This document shows positions 26,401 to 34,899 of a stretch of 64,000 nt of DNA, piece by piece. Where the stretch lies: the NCBI GenBank assembly GCA_938008535.1, contig CALLKF010000097.1:1-64000 (forward strand), read 5' to 3'. Within the stretch, counting starts at the first letter, position 1. Each line of letters begins with the position of its first letter. The notes under the pieces are model-generated. The model did no database searches, had not been told where the DNA came from, and saw only the letters and a program-made list of their open reading frames with translations. Source of the DNA: an uncultured Saprospirales bacterium. GTDB taxonomy: Bacteria; Bacteroidota; Bacteroidia; Chitinophagales; JADIYW01. A program made the translations under genes and the position numbers.

Positions 26401-26800
26401 TAACACGCAAGAATTCGTTGGTTGAAAAACGACGTGCTGCTTCTTTTACCACAGCAAATGCTTCTGGTAAAATTTCGTTCAAAACCTCTTCAATCGCTTC
26501 GTCGCGTTCTTTATTAAGTTTATCAACTTTTGCAAAAATCTCTTCCTTCTCGTCTAAATCGGCATTGTCAACTTCTGCTTTTTGAGTAAGCTCTGCAATT
26601 TGAGCGTCAATTTCAGACAAATATTCTATTATACGTTCTTTAAAAGATTGTGTTTTATTACGTAATTCGTCGTGGCTTAGTTGCTGATATTGCTCAAAAT
26701 GTAAATTTATTTCGTTTACAATGGGCTCAACCGACTTTATGTCACGATTAGATTTGCTGCCGAAAATTTTGGAAAGACCTTTTTGTAGGAAGTTTAGCAT
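23483..26800 (-). CDS. secA: Preprotein translocase subunit SecA
   Basis: ATPase motor that drives proteins through the SecYEG channel. The 1105-residue protein carries Walker A in EMATGEGKTLVS, Walker B/DEAD-like VDEVDSVLIDD, the helicase motif GRAGRQGDTGSTQF, and a C-terminal zinc-binding SEC-C motif (DPCPCGSGKKFKHCHG). It exceeds the ~900 residues of E. coli SecA because of insertions typical of Bacteroidota. A TAACTTTG box on the minus strand (26831-26824) may be its -7 promoter element. The two giant type IX substrates in this window depend on Sec for the first export step. Confidence 0.98.
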   Translation of the reverse strand: MLNFLQKGLSKIFGSKSNRDIKSVEPIVNEINLHFEQYQQLSHDELRNKTQSFKERIIEYLSEIDAQIAELTQKAEVDNADLDEKEEIFAKVDKLNKERDEAIEEVLNEILPEAFAVVKEAARRFSTNEFLRVIATDLDRELAVKNPHIKIDGNTAIYPNKWTAAGGEIVWNMIHYDVQLMGGVVLHRGKISEMATGEGKTLVSTLPAYLNALAGCGVHLVTVNDYLARRDSEWNGLLFNFLGITVDCIDKHEPHSDGRKAAYLADITYGTNNEFGFDYLRDNMVRTAEEQVQRKLHFAMVDEVDSVLIDDARTPLIISGPVPKGDEQMFHELKPRIEKLVAAQKKVTQQFLLDAKKLIAEGKTGHKEGEGGLALLRAHRGLPKNTALIKFLSEVGMKQILMKAENYYLQDQQKEMPIADAQLYFVIDEKNNQIDLTEKGIELITSSGEEKDFFVMPDIGGLIAEVENEPISHEEKLAKKDAVLLDFNIKSERLHTVNQLLKAYCLFDKDVEYVVIDQKVKIVDEQTGRIMDGRRYSDGLHQAIEAKENVKVEAATQTFATVTLQNFFRMYHKLCGMTGTAETEASEFWEIYKLDTVVVPTNRPTKRIDKEDLIYKTKREKYNAVIEEIIKLKEEGRPVLVGTTNVEVSELLSKMLSMRKIEHNVLNAKQHQREADIVAQAGLAGQITIATNMAGRGTDIKLGQGIKDIGGLAIIGSERHDSRRVDRQLRGRAGRQGDTGSTQFYASLEDDLMRLFGSDRIAGMMDKMGYKDGDVIQHSMVTKSIERAQKKVEENHFGTRKRLLEYDDVMNAQREVIYKRRHHALVGVRISFDLINMFYDLSFEIANDGKISQDIEAFKLDTIRFLSVDTKITADDLKNKKVDDLAADLYHEVYQKYQRKSDSVAKEALPIIQNVVTINGDKFQNMVIPFSDGNREIQILANIEKSLNSKGKELIKTIEQNIILSFIDHHWKDHLRQMDELKHSVQMAVHEQKDPLLIFKFEAFELFKQMLSAINKDVTTFLLKGTLPVQRINNIQQVRLPKSTEKVKESRGGENIEDEYKGAEAATDTREKQQPVRAEVKIGRNDPCPCGSGKKFKHCHGKEMA

Positions 26801-26948
26801 AATATTATAATATAAATAGGTTGCAAAGTTAACATTTTACCTAAATTTTAAATGGTAATTAATGTGAATCTACAAAATATGTGCAAAAATTAACCAAAGG
26901 ACAAAATGGCATTGAATTAAAAAGGAATTATCTTGCAAAAAATATTTT

Positions 26949-28250
26949 ATGAATATTCTCTTACTTGGTTCTGGTGGTCGCGAACATGCATTTGCTTATA
27001 AAATTGCACAAAGCAAACTATGCACAAAATTATTTATTGCACCAGGAAATCCTGGAACAGCAGAATTCGGCACCAACATAAATATATCAGCAACAGATTT
27101 TCCAGCACTTAAAGAATTTTCATTAAAAGAAAAAATAAAAATGGTCGTTGTTGGTCCAGAAACACCTTTAGTAGAAGGTATTTTTGATTATTTTAAAACG
27201 GATGATGCTCTGAAAAATATTCCAGTGATTGGTCCATCAAAAGTTGGCGCGCAACTCGAAGGCAGCAAAGCGTTTTCAAAAGCATTTATGTATAGAAATA
27301 ATGTACCAACGGCTGCGTATAAAGAATTTACACAGCAAAATATTGAAGAAGGTTTAGCTTATATCGAAACGCAAACTGTTCCAATCGTTTTGAAAGCTGA
27401 TGGTTTGGCTGCTGGCAAAGGTGTATTAATTTGCCAAACCATTGAAGAAGCAAAAGCAGAGTTCAGAGAAATGCTGGATGGTAAGTTTGGCGATGCGAGT
27501 TCGAAAGTAGTGATCGAAGAGTTTATGGACGGCATTGAGTTTTCTGTTTTTGTTTTGACCGATGGAAAAGAATACAAGACATTGCCAACCGCAAAAGATT
27601 ACAAACGAATTGGTGAAGGCGATACTGGATTAAACACTGGTGGAATGGGCGCGGTTTCGCCACCTGCTTTTGTTACCGATGCCATGATGCAAACCGTTGA
27701 AGAAACTGTCATCATACCAACCATTGCAGGTTTTCAAAAAGAAAATATCGTGTACATCGGTTTTGTGTATATCGGTTTGATGCTACTGAAAACTGGTGAA
27801 CTAAAAGTAGTAGAATATAACTGTAGAATGGGCGACCCTGAAACAGAAGCAGTGTTTCCACGAATAAAATCTGATATTATCGAATTATTTCAAGCAACTA
27901 TTGACCATCGACTAATGACGATTGACTTAGAAATAGATGAACGTGCTGCAACAACAATTATTTTGGCAAGCGGCGGCTATCCTGAAGATTTTGAAAAAGG
28001 AAAAGCGATTATCGGAATTGATGACATTGATGACTCGATGGTTTTTCATTGCGGAACAAAATTAATTGCACGCAAAGACGCAAAGGACGCAAATGAGATA
28101 GATGAATTAGTAACGAATGGTGGTCGTGTCTTGGCAGTTACATCTTTGCATACAGATTGGAAAGAAGCATTAAAACTTTCTAATAAAAACGCAGAAAAAA
28201 TTCAATTCGAAGGAAAATATTACAGAAAAGATATTGGTTTTGATTTGTGA
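26949..28250 (+). CDS. purD: Phosphoribosylamine-glycine ligase
   Basis: Second enzyme of de novo purine synthesis, joining phosphoribosylamine and glycine with ATP to give GAR. The 433-residue protein has the N-terminal LLLGSGGREHAFAYKIAQS, the ATP-grasp segments KADGLAAGKGV and GGMGAVSPP, and the metal/ATP site EYNCRMGDPETEAVFPRI. Length and layout are normal. It stands alone, divergent from secA; no other pur gene is nearby. Confidence 0.97.
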   Translation: MNILLLGSGGREHAFAYKIAQSKLCTKLFIAPGNPGTAEFGTNINISATDFPALKEFSLKEKIKMVVVGPETPLVEGIFDYFKTDDALKNIPVIGPSKVGAQLEGSKAFSKAFMYRNNVPTAAYKEFTQQNIEEGLAYIETQTVPIVLKADGLAAGKGVLICQTIEEAKAEFREMLDGKFGDASSKVVIEEFMDGIEFSVFVLTDGKEYKTLPTAKDYKRIGEGDTGLNTGGMGAVSPPAFVTDAMMQTVEETVIIPTIAGFQKENIVYIGFVYIGLMLLKTGELKVVEYNCRMGDPETEAVFPRIKSDIIELFQATIDHRLMTIDLEIDERAATTIILASGGYPEDFEKGKAIIGIDDIDDSMVFHCGTKLIARKDAKDANEIDELVTNGGRVLAVTSLHTDWKEALKLSNKNAEKIQFEGKYYRKDIGFDL

Positions 28251-28426
28251 TTTTTTTCACGCAATGAACGTAAAGAAGCAAAGTAAATTAAATACAAAAA
28301 AAACTAAAATCTATCTTATAAAATAAGATTGCAAACTATTTTTTTGAACCACAAAAGGAACAAGAGAAAACAAAAAGTATTACGACTTTAATTGCAAACC
28401 ATTTTTTTTGCAAATTACAAACTGCA

Positions 28427-29344
28427 TTAAAACCAACCTTTTACCAATCTATTTTCAGTACCACACGAAACGCAGTTGATTGGCTTTGCTGGATTTTCTG
28501 GAACTGGATTTTCTGTTCCGCAAGAAATGCAATGAAATACTTTTTGTACAGTATTTACTTTAAGACAATTTTCACACATTACTTTAAAGGAACCGTCTGG
28601 CACAAAAACATCATGCTGACAAAACTGACAAGATTGTTGCTTTCCATTTACCGTAACTGCGTCTGTAAATTCTGTAGTAAAATTAGTTTGTTTCAATAAT
28701 TTTTGCGCATCGTTTTCTCTTAAATATGGAATCCATGCTTGCACATACACCGATGTTTTCATTTTCATATTTACATCAGGTGGCAACAAATCATACATAA
28801 TTTTGTAGTTCGGATTTGCATAAAAATCTGAAAAAGATTCTTTCAAATATCCTAAATAAAAATCGGTGAGTTTAAAAAATGGAACGCTATCAGCATACGT
28901 TTTTCCATCTTCTGCATTGTACGAAATTCCTTGTTGCAACAATGCTTGTTCGCCTGCTTTTTTCGACCAATTTTCATCAAATGCATATATCGTTGAAACA
29001 TTTGCGCATATGTCTACATACATTTTATATTTCTCTTCTGTATTAATAGTTGGCGGCAAATATTCAGGATAAATTTTATAATACAAATCCCAATAATCGA
29101 ATTGTACTTTCTCATAAGCTTCTTTATTTGCTTTTCCTAATAGTTCAGCAAGCTTCGATTCAAATTTTACTTTTTCTTTTGTATATCTTTCTGTACGTTT
29201 TGGGTCTTTGTTCCAAGCATTCAAACTTTGTTCAAAATCTATATCGGTAAATGTGCCGCAGAAATCGCAAACAATATAAGGTGAAGAATAAGGATTTATT
29301 TTTGGAGCACCGCAACTGATGCAGTTGAATTTTTTAATTTTCAT
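28427..29344 (-). CDS. Multi-zinc-ribbon protein of unknown function
   Basis: A 305-residue cytoplasmic protein. It opens with a zinc ribbon (C8, C11, C26, C29: CISCGAP and CDFCGTF) and ends with four more CxxC pairs (CQFCQ, CENC, CISCGTE, CVSCGTE) within about 60 residues. That is six CxxC pairs, enough for three ribbons. The middle (about 40-235) is helical, with no recognised domain. It may bind nucleic acid or act as a structural adaptor. No family name can be given. It is convergent with purD and followed upstream by a palindromic element. Confidence 0.75.
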   Translation of the reverse strand: MKIKKFNCISCGAPKINPYSSPYIVCDFCGTFTDIDFEQSLNAWNKDPKRTERYTKEKVKFESKLAELLGKANKEAYEKVQFDYWDLYYKIYPEYLPPTINTEEKYKMYVDICANVSTIYAFDENWSKKAGEQALLQQGISYNAEDGKTYADSVPFFKLTDFYLGYLKESFSDFYANPNYKIMYDLLPPDVNMKMKTSVYVQAWIPYLRENDAQKLLKQTNFTTEFTDAVTVNGKQQSCQFCQHDVFVPDGSFKVMCENCLKVNTVQKVFHCISCGTENPVPENPAKPINCVSCGTENRLVKGWF

Positions 29345-29374
29345 GTGATTATTTTTATTGTTTTAATGGTACAC

Positions 29375-29431
29375 ATGGAATATCCAAATAATAAATTGGT
29401 TTTAACAAACAAATACTCATGGATATTTCAT
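29375..29431. repeat. Palindromic interspersed element, copy A
   Basis: A 57-bp element with terminal inverted arms ATGGAATATCCA and TGGATATTTCAT. Its right half (ACTCATGGATATTTCAT) is almost identical to those of copies B (46202-46259) and C (56735-56791). It lies between the zinc-ribbon gene and alkB. Confidence 0.6.
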
Positions 29432-29471
29432 AGTTGAATAGTTTTATCAAATTTAAAAAAAATAAAACTTG

Positions 29472-30074
29472 TTAAACCATCATTTGCCTGAAAGTTAGAT
29501 TTATTCTTGGTGTATTTATTTTAGTAGTTGGCGGCAAACGATGTAACCAATTGGTTTGCGTAGTATCTTTCATTACTAGTAAACTACCATGTTCTAAGAA
29601 CAATGAAACTGTTTGTTTATTGGTTTTATGTTTGAAAGAAAATTTCCGTTCTGCACCAAAACTTAAAGAAGCAATTGCACCATTTTTGCGCAATGCTGTT
29701 TCCGCGTCGCTGTGGTAAGCCATTCCTTCGTTTCCATTGTGGTATAAATTTAGCAAACAAGAATTGTATTTTTCATTCGTTAGTTTTTCAATAATTTCTT
29801 TTAACATTAATAACTCTTTTGTCCAAGCCAAAGCTTGCTTTGTTGTTTTTGAATAGGTGTAAGAAAAATTTGCATCAGCATACCAAGCTACTTTTCTTGC
29901 TGTAATAATATGTTTACCAAAAATCACCGCTTCATCATTTCGCCATTCAATGTTATTCATTAAAATATCGAAATAATAATTGGCTTCTTGCAATGGAATT
30001 ATTTTTCCAAAATAATTCACTGTTCCATCAAATGGCAATAAGTTTTCTGTTGGATTTGATGGAAAGAGTGACAT
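29472..30074 (-). CDS. alkB: AlkB-like alkylated nucleic-acid dioxygenase
   Basis: Fe(II)- and 2-oxoglutarate-dependent oxygenase that removes methyl lesions from DNA or RNA bases. The 200-residue protein has the iron ligands H121 and D123 (YHSDAET) and H178 (NWLHRLP), and the 2-oxoglutarate-binding arginines R190 and R196 (PRINLTFR). It is closest in form to the short ALKBH2/3-like type common in Bacteroidota. It lies downstream of queA with a terminator between, so it probably has its own promoter. A CAAAAATA (minus strand TATTTTTG) at 30089-30096 could be its -7 box. Confidence 0.92.
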   Translation of the reverse strand: MSLFPSNPTENLLPFDGTVNYFGKIIPLQEANYYFDILMNNIEWRNDEAVIFGKHIITARKVAWYADANFSYTYSKTTKQALAWTKELLMLKEIIEKLTNEKYNSCLLNLYHNGNEGMAYHSDAETALRKNGAIASLSFGAERKFSFKHKTNKQTVSLFLEHGSLLVMKDTTQTNWLHRLPPTTKINTPRINLTFRQMMV

Positions 30075-30120
30075 TGTTTTTTGTGTTTCAAAAATACTCT
30101 TTAACTATTATTCTAAATAA

Positions 30121-30149
30121 AAAATCCTCACGTAATTGTGAGGATTTTT
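30121..30149 (-). terminator. Intrinsic terminator after queA
   Basis: An AAAATCCTCAC ... GTGAGGATTTTT hairpin with a 6-nt loop lies 47 bp after the queA stop, and the minus-strand copy continues into a T-rich tract. Confidence 0.85.
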
Positions 30150-30195
30150 ATAGATTAACTTTTTAAAAGTTTAAAACTTTAGAGAAGCTTATATT

Positions 30196-31245
30196 TTAGT
30201 CGATAATCAACATGGCATCACCATAAGAGAAGAAATTGTATTTCTTTTCCATTGCTTTTTGGTATGCTTCCATTGTTAAATCATAACCAGCAAATGCAGA
30301 AATCATAATTAACAAGCTTGATTTCGGAACATGGAAATTGGTAATCATGCTATTAGCAATAGAAAAATCATATGGTGGATGAATAAATAAATTTGTCCAA
30401 CCTTCCATTGGTTTTAATAAACCTTCTGCAGAAACAGCAGTTTCTAATGAACGCATTGAAGTTGTACCAACTGCGCAAATATTTTTCTTAGCTAATTTTG
30501 CTTTGTTGACGATTTTAGTACATCTTTCATCAATTTTAAAATACTCAGCATCCATTTTGTGTTTCGATAAATCTTCTACATCAATAGAACGAAAAGTACC
30601 TAAACCAATATGTAAGGTTAATTGTGCAAAATCAACACCTTTAATTTCTAAGCGTTTCATTAGCTCTTTACTAAAGTGCATTCCAGCTGTTGGTGCTGCT
30701 ACTGCACCTTCTTGGCTTGCGTAAACGGTTTGATATAATTCTTTATCAGCTTCTTCTGGTTCGCGTTTGATGTATTTCGGTAACGGTGTATTTCCCAATT
30801 TATCTAACACTGCTCTAAATTCAGCTTCACTTTTATCAAAAAGAAAACGAATCGTTCTACCACGAGAAGTTGTATTATCAACTACTTCAGCAACTAAATC
30901 ATCATCGCCAAAATACAATTTATTACCAACACGAATTTTACGTGCAGGATCCACTAGAACGTCCCAAAGTCTCAAATCGTGATTGAGTTCTCTTAATAAA
31001 AACACTTCAATTTTAGCACCAGTTTTTTCTTTTGTGCCATACATTCTTGCAGGAAATACTTTTGTGTTATTTAACACCATTACATCACCATCGTCAAAAT
31101 AATCTAAGACGTTTTTAAATGTTTTGTGTTCAATTTTTCCAGATTTGCGATGCACTACCATTAGTTTGCATTCGTCGCGTTGTTTTGAAGGATACAACGC
31201 AATTTTTTCTTTGTCTAATTCAAATTCGAATTGTGATAATTTCAT
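30196..31245 (-). CDS. queA: S-adenosylmethionine:tRNA ribosyltransferase-isomerase
   Basis: Makes epoxyqueuosine in the wobble position of tRNAs during queuosine synthesis by transferring and rearranging the ribosyl part of SAM. The 349-residue protein starts [20 protein letters not shown] and shows the family segments [34 protein letters not shown] and the closing [27 protein letters not shown] region. Normal length. It has a clear Bacteroidota promoter at 31292-31323 and a terminator at 30121. It is divergent from the permease gene. Confidence 0.97.
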   Translation of the reverse strand: MKLSQFEFELDKEKIALYPSKQRDECKLMVVHRKSGKIEHKTFKNVLDYFDDGDVMVLNNTKVFPARMYGTKEKTGAKIEVFLLRELNHDLRLWDVLVDPARKIRVGNKLYFGDDDLVAEVVDNTTSRGRTIRFLFDKSEAEFRAVLDKLGNTPLPKYIKREPEEADKELYQTVYASQEGAVAAPTAGMHFSKELMKRLEIKGVDFAQLTLHIGLGTFRSIDVEDLSKHKMDAEYFKIDERCTKIVNKAKLAKKNICAVGTTSMRSLETAVSAEGLLKPMEGWTNLFIHPPYDFSIANSMITNFHVPKSSLLIMISAFAGYDLTMEAYQKAMEKKYNFFSYGDAMLIID

Positions 31246-31291
31246 TTTGTCTTTTTATTATTTTACGGAATAATACTTTTTTTATGTGGTG

Positions 31292-31323
31292 CAAAGATAA
31301 GTGTAAGAAGTTCTAATTACAAA
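31292..31323 (-). promoter_or_regulatory. Bacteroidota-type promoter of queA
   Basis: On the minus strand TTTG (31323-31320) is followed after exactly 20 bp by TATCTTTG (31299-31292), giving a leader of about 40 nt. Confidence 0.7.
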
Positions 31324-31365
31324 CGACTGATATTTTTATTTGATTAAATTTTGTAGGTTTGTTTT

Positions 31366-32628
31366 ATGCAACAGCTGCTTCGTGTAATTTCAGAAACTTT
31401 TAAATTAACTATTCAACAACTATGGTTGAATAAGTTACGTACTTTTTTATCGCTGTTTGGTATCACCGTTGGTATTTTCAGCATCATTTCAATTTTAACA
31501 GCAGTAGATGCACTGAAGAATAATATTAACCAATCCATTTCGAGTTTAGGTGATAATATTTTATTTGTAAATAAATGGGCCTGGACTTTTGATGGACCAA
31601 GTGATTATCCATGGTGGAAATATTTTCAGCGTCCTATTGTAAAACTAGAAGACTATAAATATGTACAATCAAAATCGAAACTAGCTGAATATGTTACATT
31701 TGAATTAAATCCACGTCAATCACCAGAATTATCATACAAAGATAAAAAAACATATAAAGCACAAGTTAGTGCCGTAACTGCTAATTATGGACAAGTGTTT
31801 CAACTAGAAATTGCTAAAGGTAGGTTTTTATCTACCATGGAAATTGGAAATGGCTTGAATGTGTGTGTTATTGGTGGTGAAATGGCAGAAAAATTCTTTA
31901 AAAATGTACCGAATCCAATAGGTTTAGAAGTAAAATTAGATGGAAAAAGAATGACTGTGATTGGCGTGATAAAGAAGAAAGGTGAAGATTTATTAGGATT
32001 TAATTATGACAAAGCCATCATTATTCCGTTGGCATATTACACGAGAAATTTTTCTTATAATGAAAATCAAATTGACCAAACGATTGAAATAAGAACAAAA
32101 CCTGGCGTTTCAATAAATGAATTAAAACAAGAATTAATTGGTTTGATGCGTGCTTCGCGGAAACTGCGGCCAAAACAAGACGATAATTATTCTGTCAATC
32201 AATTGAGTGTAATTGCCAAAGGATTTGATGGACTTTTCGATTCGCTTGGAATTGTAAAATGGGTCATTGGATTTTTCTCTTTAATTGTTGGCGGCTTTGG
32301 TATCGCAAATATTATGTTTGTTAGTGTAACAGAACGAAAAGCATTGATAGGCATTAAAAAAGCACTTGGCGCAAGAAAAAGTGACATCTTATTAGAGTTT
32401 TTATTAGAAGCCATTTTTTTATGTATGATGGGTGCTGTTGTTGGTATTTTGATTGTTTATTTATTATGCAATTTAGCAACTGAAGCATCTGGAATGGAAT
32501 TTAAATTGAGTTCTGTAAATATTATCATTGGATTTGGAATTGCTTTTGTGTTAGGTATTTTATCAGGTATCATTCCAGCGTATTTGGCTGCGACTATGGA
32601 TCCAGTGGAAGCAATCAGAAGTAAATAA
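31366..32628 (+). CDS. MacB-type ABC transporter permease
   Basis: Inner-membrane subunit of a MacB/FtsX-type ABC system. The 420-residue protein has an N-terminal membrane helix (LRTFLSLFGITVGIFSIISI), a large periplasmic domain (about 50-280) and three C-terminal helices with the FtsX fold ending IIPAYLAATMDPVEAIRSK, a common MacB-type ending. Such proteins transduce mechanical energy to efflux or lipoprotein partners. The matching ATPase and membrane-fusion genes are not adjacent, so the ATPase must be encoded elsewhere. Confidence 0.88.
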   Translation: MQQLLRVISETFKLTIQQLWLNKLRTFLSLFGITVGIFSIISILTAVDALKNNINQSISSLGDNILFVNKWAWTFDGPSDYPWWKYFQRPIVKLEDYKYVQSKSKLAEYVTFELNPRQSPELSYKDKKTYKAQVSAVTANYGQVFQLEIAKGRFLSTMEIGNGLNVCVIGGEMAEKFFKNVPNPIGLEVKLDGKRMTVIGVIKKKGEDLLGFNYDKAIIIPLAYYTRNFSYNENQIDQTIEIRTKPGVSINELKQELIGLMRASRKLRPKQDDNYSVNQLSVIAKGFDGLFDSLGIVKWVIGFFSLIVGGFGIANIMFVSVTERKALIGIKKALGARKSDILLEFLLEAIFLCMMGAVVGILIVYLLCNLATEASGMEFKLSSVNIIIGFGIAFVLGILSGIIPAYLAATMDPVEAIRSK

Positions 32629-32691
32629 TTTTTTTAGTAAAAGTGAAAATGTAATGACGTATTAAATATTTCGAAAAGGAATACATAAACA

Positions 32692-33822
32692 TTAAACAGT
32701 TTCCGATAATTTCTTCATAATATCATACCATTTCACGCCACCACGATCAGTGCCAAGCCGAATAATAATTACATTTTTTGTTTCATTGATCATTAAAATT
32801 TGTCCGTTAAAACCAGCGCCATAATAAATATCATTATCAGCATCATCTGCAGAATAATACCAACCTAAGCAATATTTATCATCTTCTTTACATCGATGTA
32901 AAGTATCATCGCAATAGTTAAACCAATCTTTAGGTACGAATTGTTTATGGTTAAAATTTCCTTCATGCAAAACCATAATGGCAAACTTTGCCAAATCGCG
33001 CGCCGACATATTTAAACCACCATAAAATTTTGGATTGCGTGTAATTTTGCTATCTAAACTCCAATAAGCAGTATCTTGCATGCCTAACTTGCTCCAAAAA
33101 TTTTCCTGGAAATAATCAAAGAATTTTTTATCCTTTTTCTTTAATGCGTTTCGAATACACTCACCCAAAATTTGTGTATCAATTGATTTGTACATAAATT
33201 GTGTGCCTGGTTTTTGAACAAACTTTGCATTGTAAATATTTTTAGAAAGATTTTTTTCATAGTAAAATGAAAGCGTTTGATACAAACTTCCATACTCATC
33301 ATAATTTAAACCAGATTGCATTTGCACTAAATGACGCAGCGTTAATCTATTAAACATAGTGTCTTTTAAATTTGGAAAATAGTTGATTACTGGTTCGTCT
33401 AAATTTTTTATAAATCCGTCTTTAAGTACAGTGCCTAAAAACGCAGTTACCAAGACTTTCGTTACAGAAAACAACTGTGTGTTTTCGCCTTCTTTTACAC
33501 CATTTAAATAACGTTTAAAAATTACCGTATCATTTTTTATGACTAAAAATGCGGTTGTGTTGCTGTTTTGCAACAATATATCAGGATACGAAAACTCTGA
33601 AAATGTTGCGCTGTCTGTCCACAAATTCATTTCAGGCAATGCTGTAGGTTTTTCTATTAAAAGATATGGTTTTGCGGATGGTTTAATAAATTCTGTATTA
33701 TATAATCTGCCATCAAAAATAGATGGAACACGCAAGGAATCATTATAATTTAAAATCAATAGACTTAAGCATGCAACCACTAAAACAGTTATAATTTTTA
33801 ACGGCGTGATTTTTTTTTGCAT
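32692..33822 (-). CDS. Serine hydrolase, class C beta-lactamase fold
   Basis: A penicillin-binding-protein-like hydrolase anchored by an N-terminal membrane helix (about 9-25). The 376-residue protein has the active-site SVTK (S119, K122) and a YKS in place of the YxN motif (Y211-S213), with a late GAGFNGQ segment where KTG-like motifs sit. True beta-lactamase activity is not implied; esterase or peptidase activity on cell-wall or peptide substrates is as likely. It starts 12 bp after the stop of the barrel-like gene upstream, so the two are probably co-transcribed. Confidence 0.85.
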   Translation of the reverse strand: MQKKITPLKIITVLVVACLSLLILNYNDSLRVPSIFDGRLYNTEFIKPSAKPYLLIEKPTALPEMNLWTDSATFSEFSYPDILLQNSNTTAFLVIKNDTVIFKRYLNGVKEGENTQLFSVTKVLVTAFLGTVLKDGFIKNLDEPVINYFPNLKDTMFNRLTLRHLVQMQSGLNYDEYGSLYQTLSFYYEKNLSKNIYNAKFVQKPGTQFMYKSIDTQILGECIRNALKKKDKKFFDYFQENFWSKLGMQDTAYWSLDSKITRNPKFYGGLNMSARDLAKFAIMVLHEGNFNHKQFVPKDWFNYCDDTLHRCKEDDKYCLGWYYSADDADNDIYYGAGFNGQILMINETKNVIIIRLGTDRGGVKWYDIMKKLSETV

Positions 33823-33834
33823 GTGAAAAGAGAA

Positions 33835-34728
33835 TTATTTAACTGCGTATTTTTTCTTAGTATTTACAGTAATATTGATGCAAAAACCTGCATTTACGTG
33901 AAAGTTATTGAAGGTGGTTTTCTGGTAGGTATCTCTATTGTAAATAGCAGAATATCCTTTTCGCTTATAGACTAAATAATCATAATCGCAACCTAAACTG
34001 AAACCGAATTTTCTCTTTATTAAATATCTAATTTTAAAATCTGCACCAAAATAAAACTTCTTACCAATTCCTCTGTCATAATAATCGTCAGCCGTGTAAC
34101 CACCAAAACGAATTGAAGGTTGTATTTGCAAACATTTATTTTTTAAGAATTCAAATACATATCCAATTTGTGTCGCAACTATAATAAACATGGAATTTTT
34201 CTTAGATAATAAATTTCCCATGTTTGGGTCTTTCTTATAATTATTGATGGTAAAAAATTGATAGTTCATTCCAAAATACAATCCTTTCCAAAAATTAAAT
34301 TGCAAGCCAAATTGCAAATTACTTGTTTTCTTAAAACTTGTTTTTGTATTGCGATCAGCGAAAACAGAATTTGAATCTTTCACTGGATAATATTCATCTC
34401 TAAAAATATCGTGTTCACTAATCAACGGATTTAATGGTGACAAATCCAAAGAAAAAAGGATATGTACTTTATCAACAGAGAACTTTTTATTTTTAATTAG
34501 ATTGTCAGAAAAATCTTCGCTAATAGTAGCAACTGTTGGTATTGGTGAAGGCGCAAATAAAACATTAATTTCTGCTGCATTTACTGAATCTTGCAACGCT
34601 TTTATTTCCGAAGAATCAGTTGCAATTGCAGTAACAAAAGTATCTTGTTGAATGATTGGCGCAAGTGTATCTTGTGCAAAGCAGTGAAAAGAAAATCCAA
34701 GTAAAAAGATAAAAACGATGTTTCGCAT
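33835..34728 (-). CDS. Exported protein, possible outer-membrane beta-barrel
   Basis: A 297-residue protein with a signal peptide (about 1-18, FHCFAQD). After a low-complexity acidic and Ser-rich segment (about 20-70) come alternating aromatic strands (LQFGLQFNFWKGLYFGMNY, FGGYTADDYYDRGIGKKFYF) and a closing HVNAGFCINITVNTKKKY, consistent with a small outer-membrane barrel of 8 to 10 strands. Family not recognised. It is the first gene of a two-gene operon with the serine hydrolase. Confidence 0.65.
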   Translation of the reverse strand: MRNIVFIFLLGFSFHCFAQDTLAPIIQQDTFVTAIATDSSEIKALQDSVNAAEINVLFAPSPIPTVATISEDFSDNLIKNKKFSVDKVHILFSLDLSPLNPLISEHDIFRDEYYPVKDSNSVFADRNTKTSFKKTSNLQFGLQFNFWKGLYFGMNYQFFTINNYKKDPNMGNLLSKKNSMFIIVATQIGYVFEFLKNKCLQIQPSIRFGGYTADDYYDRGIGKKFYFGADFKIRYLIKRKFGFSLGCDYDYLVYKRKGYSAIYNRDTYQKTTFNNFHVNAGFCINITVNTKKKYAVK

Positions 34729-34899
34729 AAGGTATAAAAATAAAAAAAAATCTTAACATATAACGTTGCCATTTTTAAATAGTTTATAAAAAGCAAGATT
34801 TATCTAACTAAAACCAAATTATTGATACTTTTGTAAGCAGAACATTGAATGCATTTTTGTTTTAAGAATAAAGTACAACCGTATTTAGCATAAAAGAGT

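Noticed and set aside
28328..28408. Short direct repeat ATTGCAAACYATTTTTTT after purD
   Set aside because: Only two copies 63 bp apart in AT-rich DNA, with no associated structure; too weak to list.
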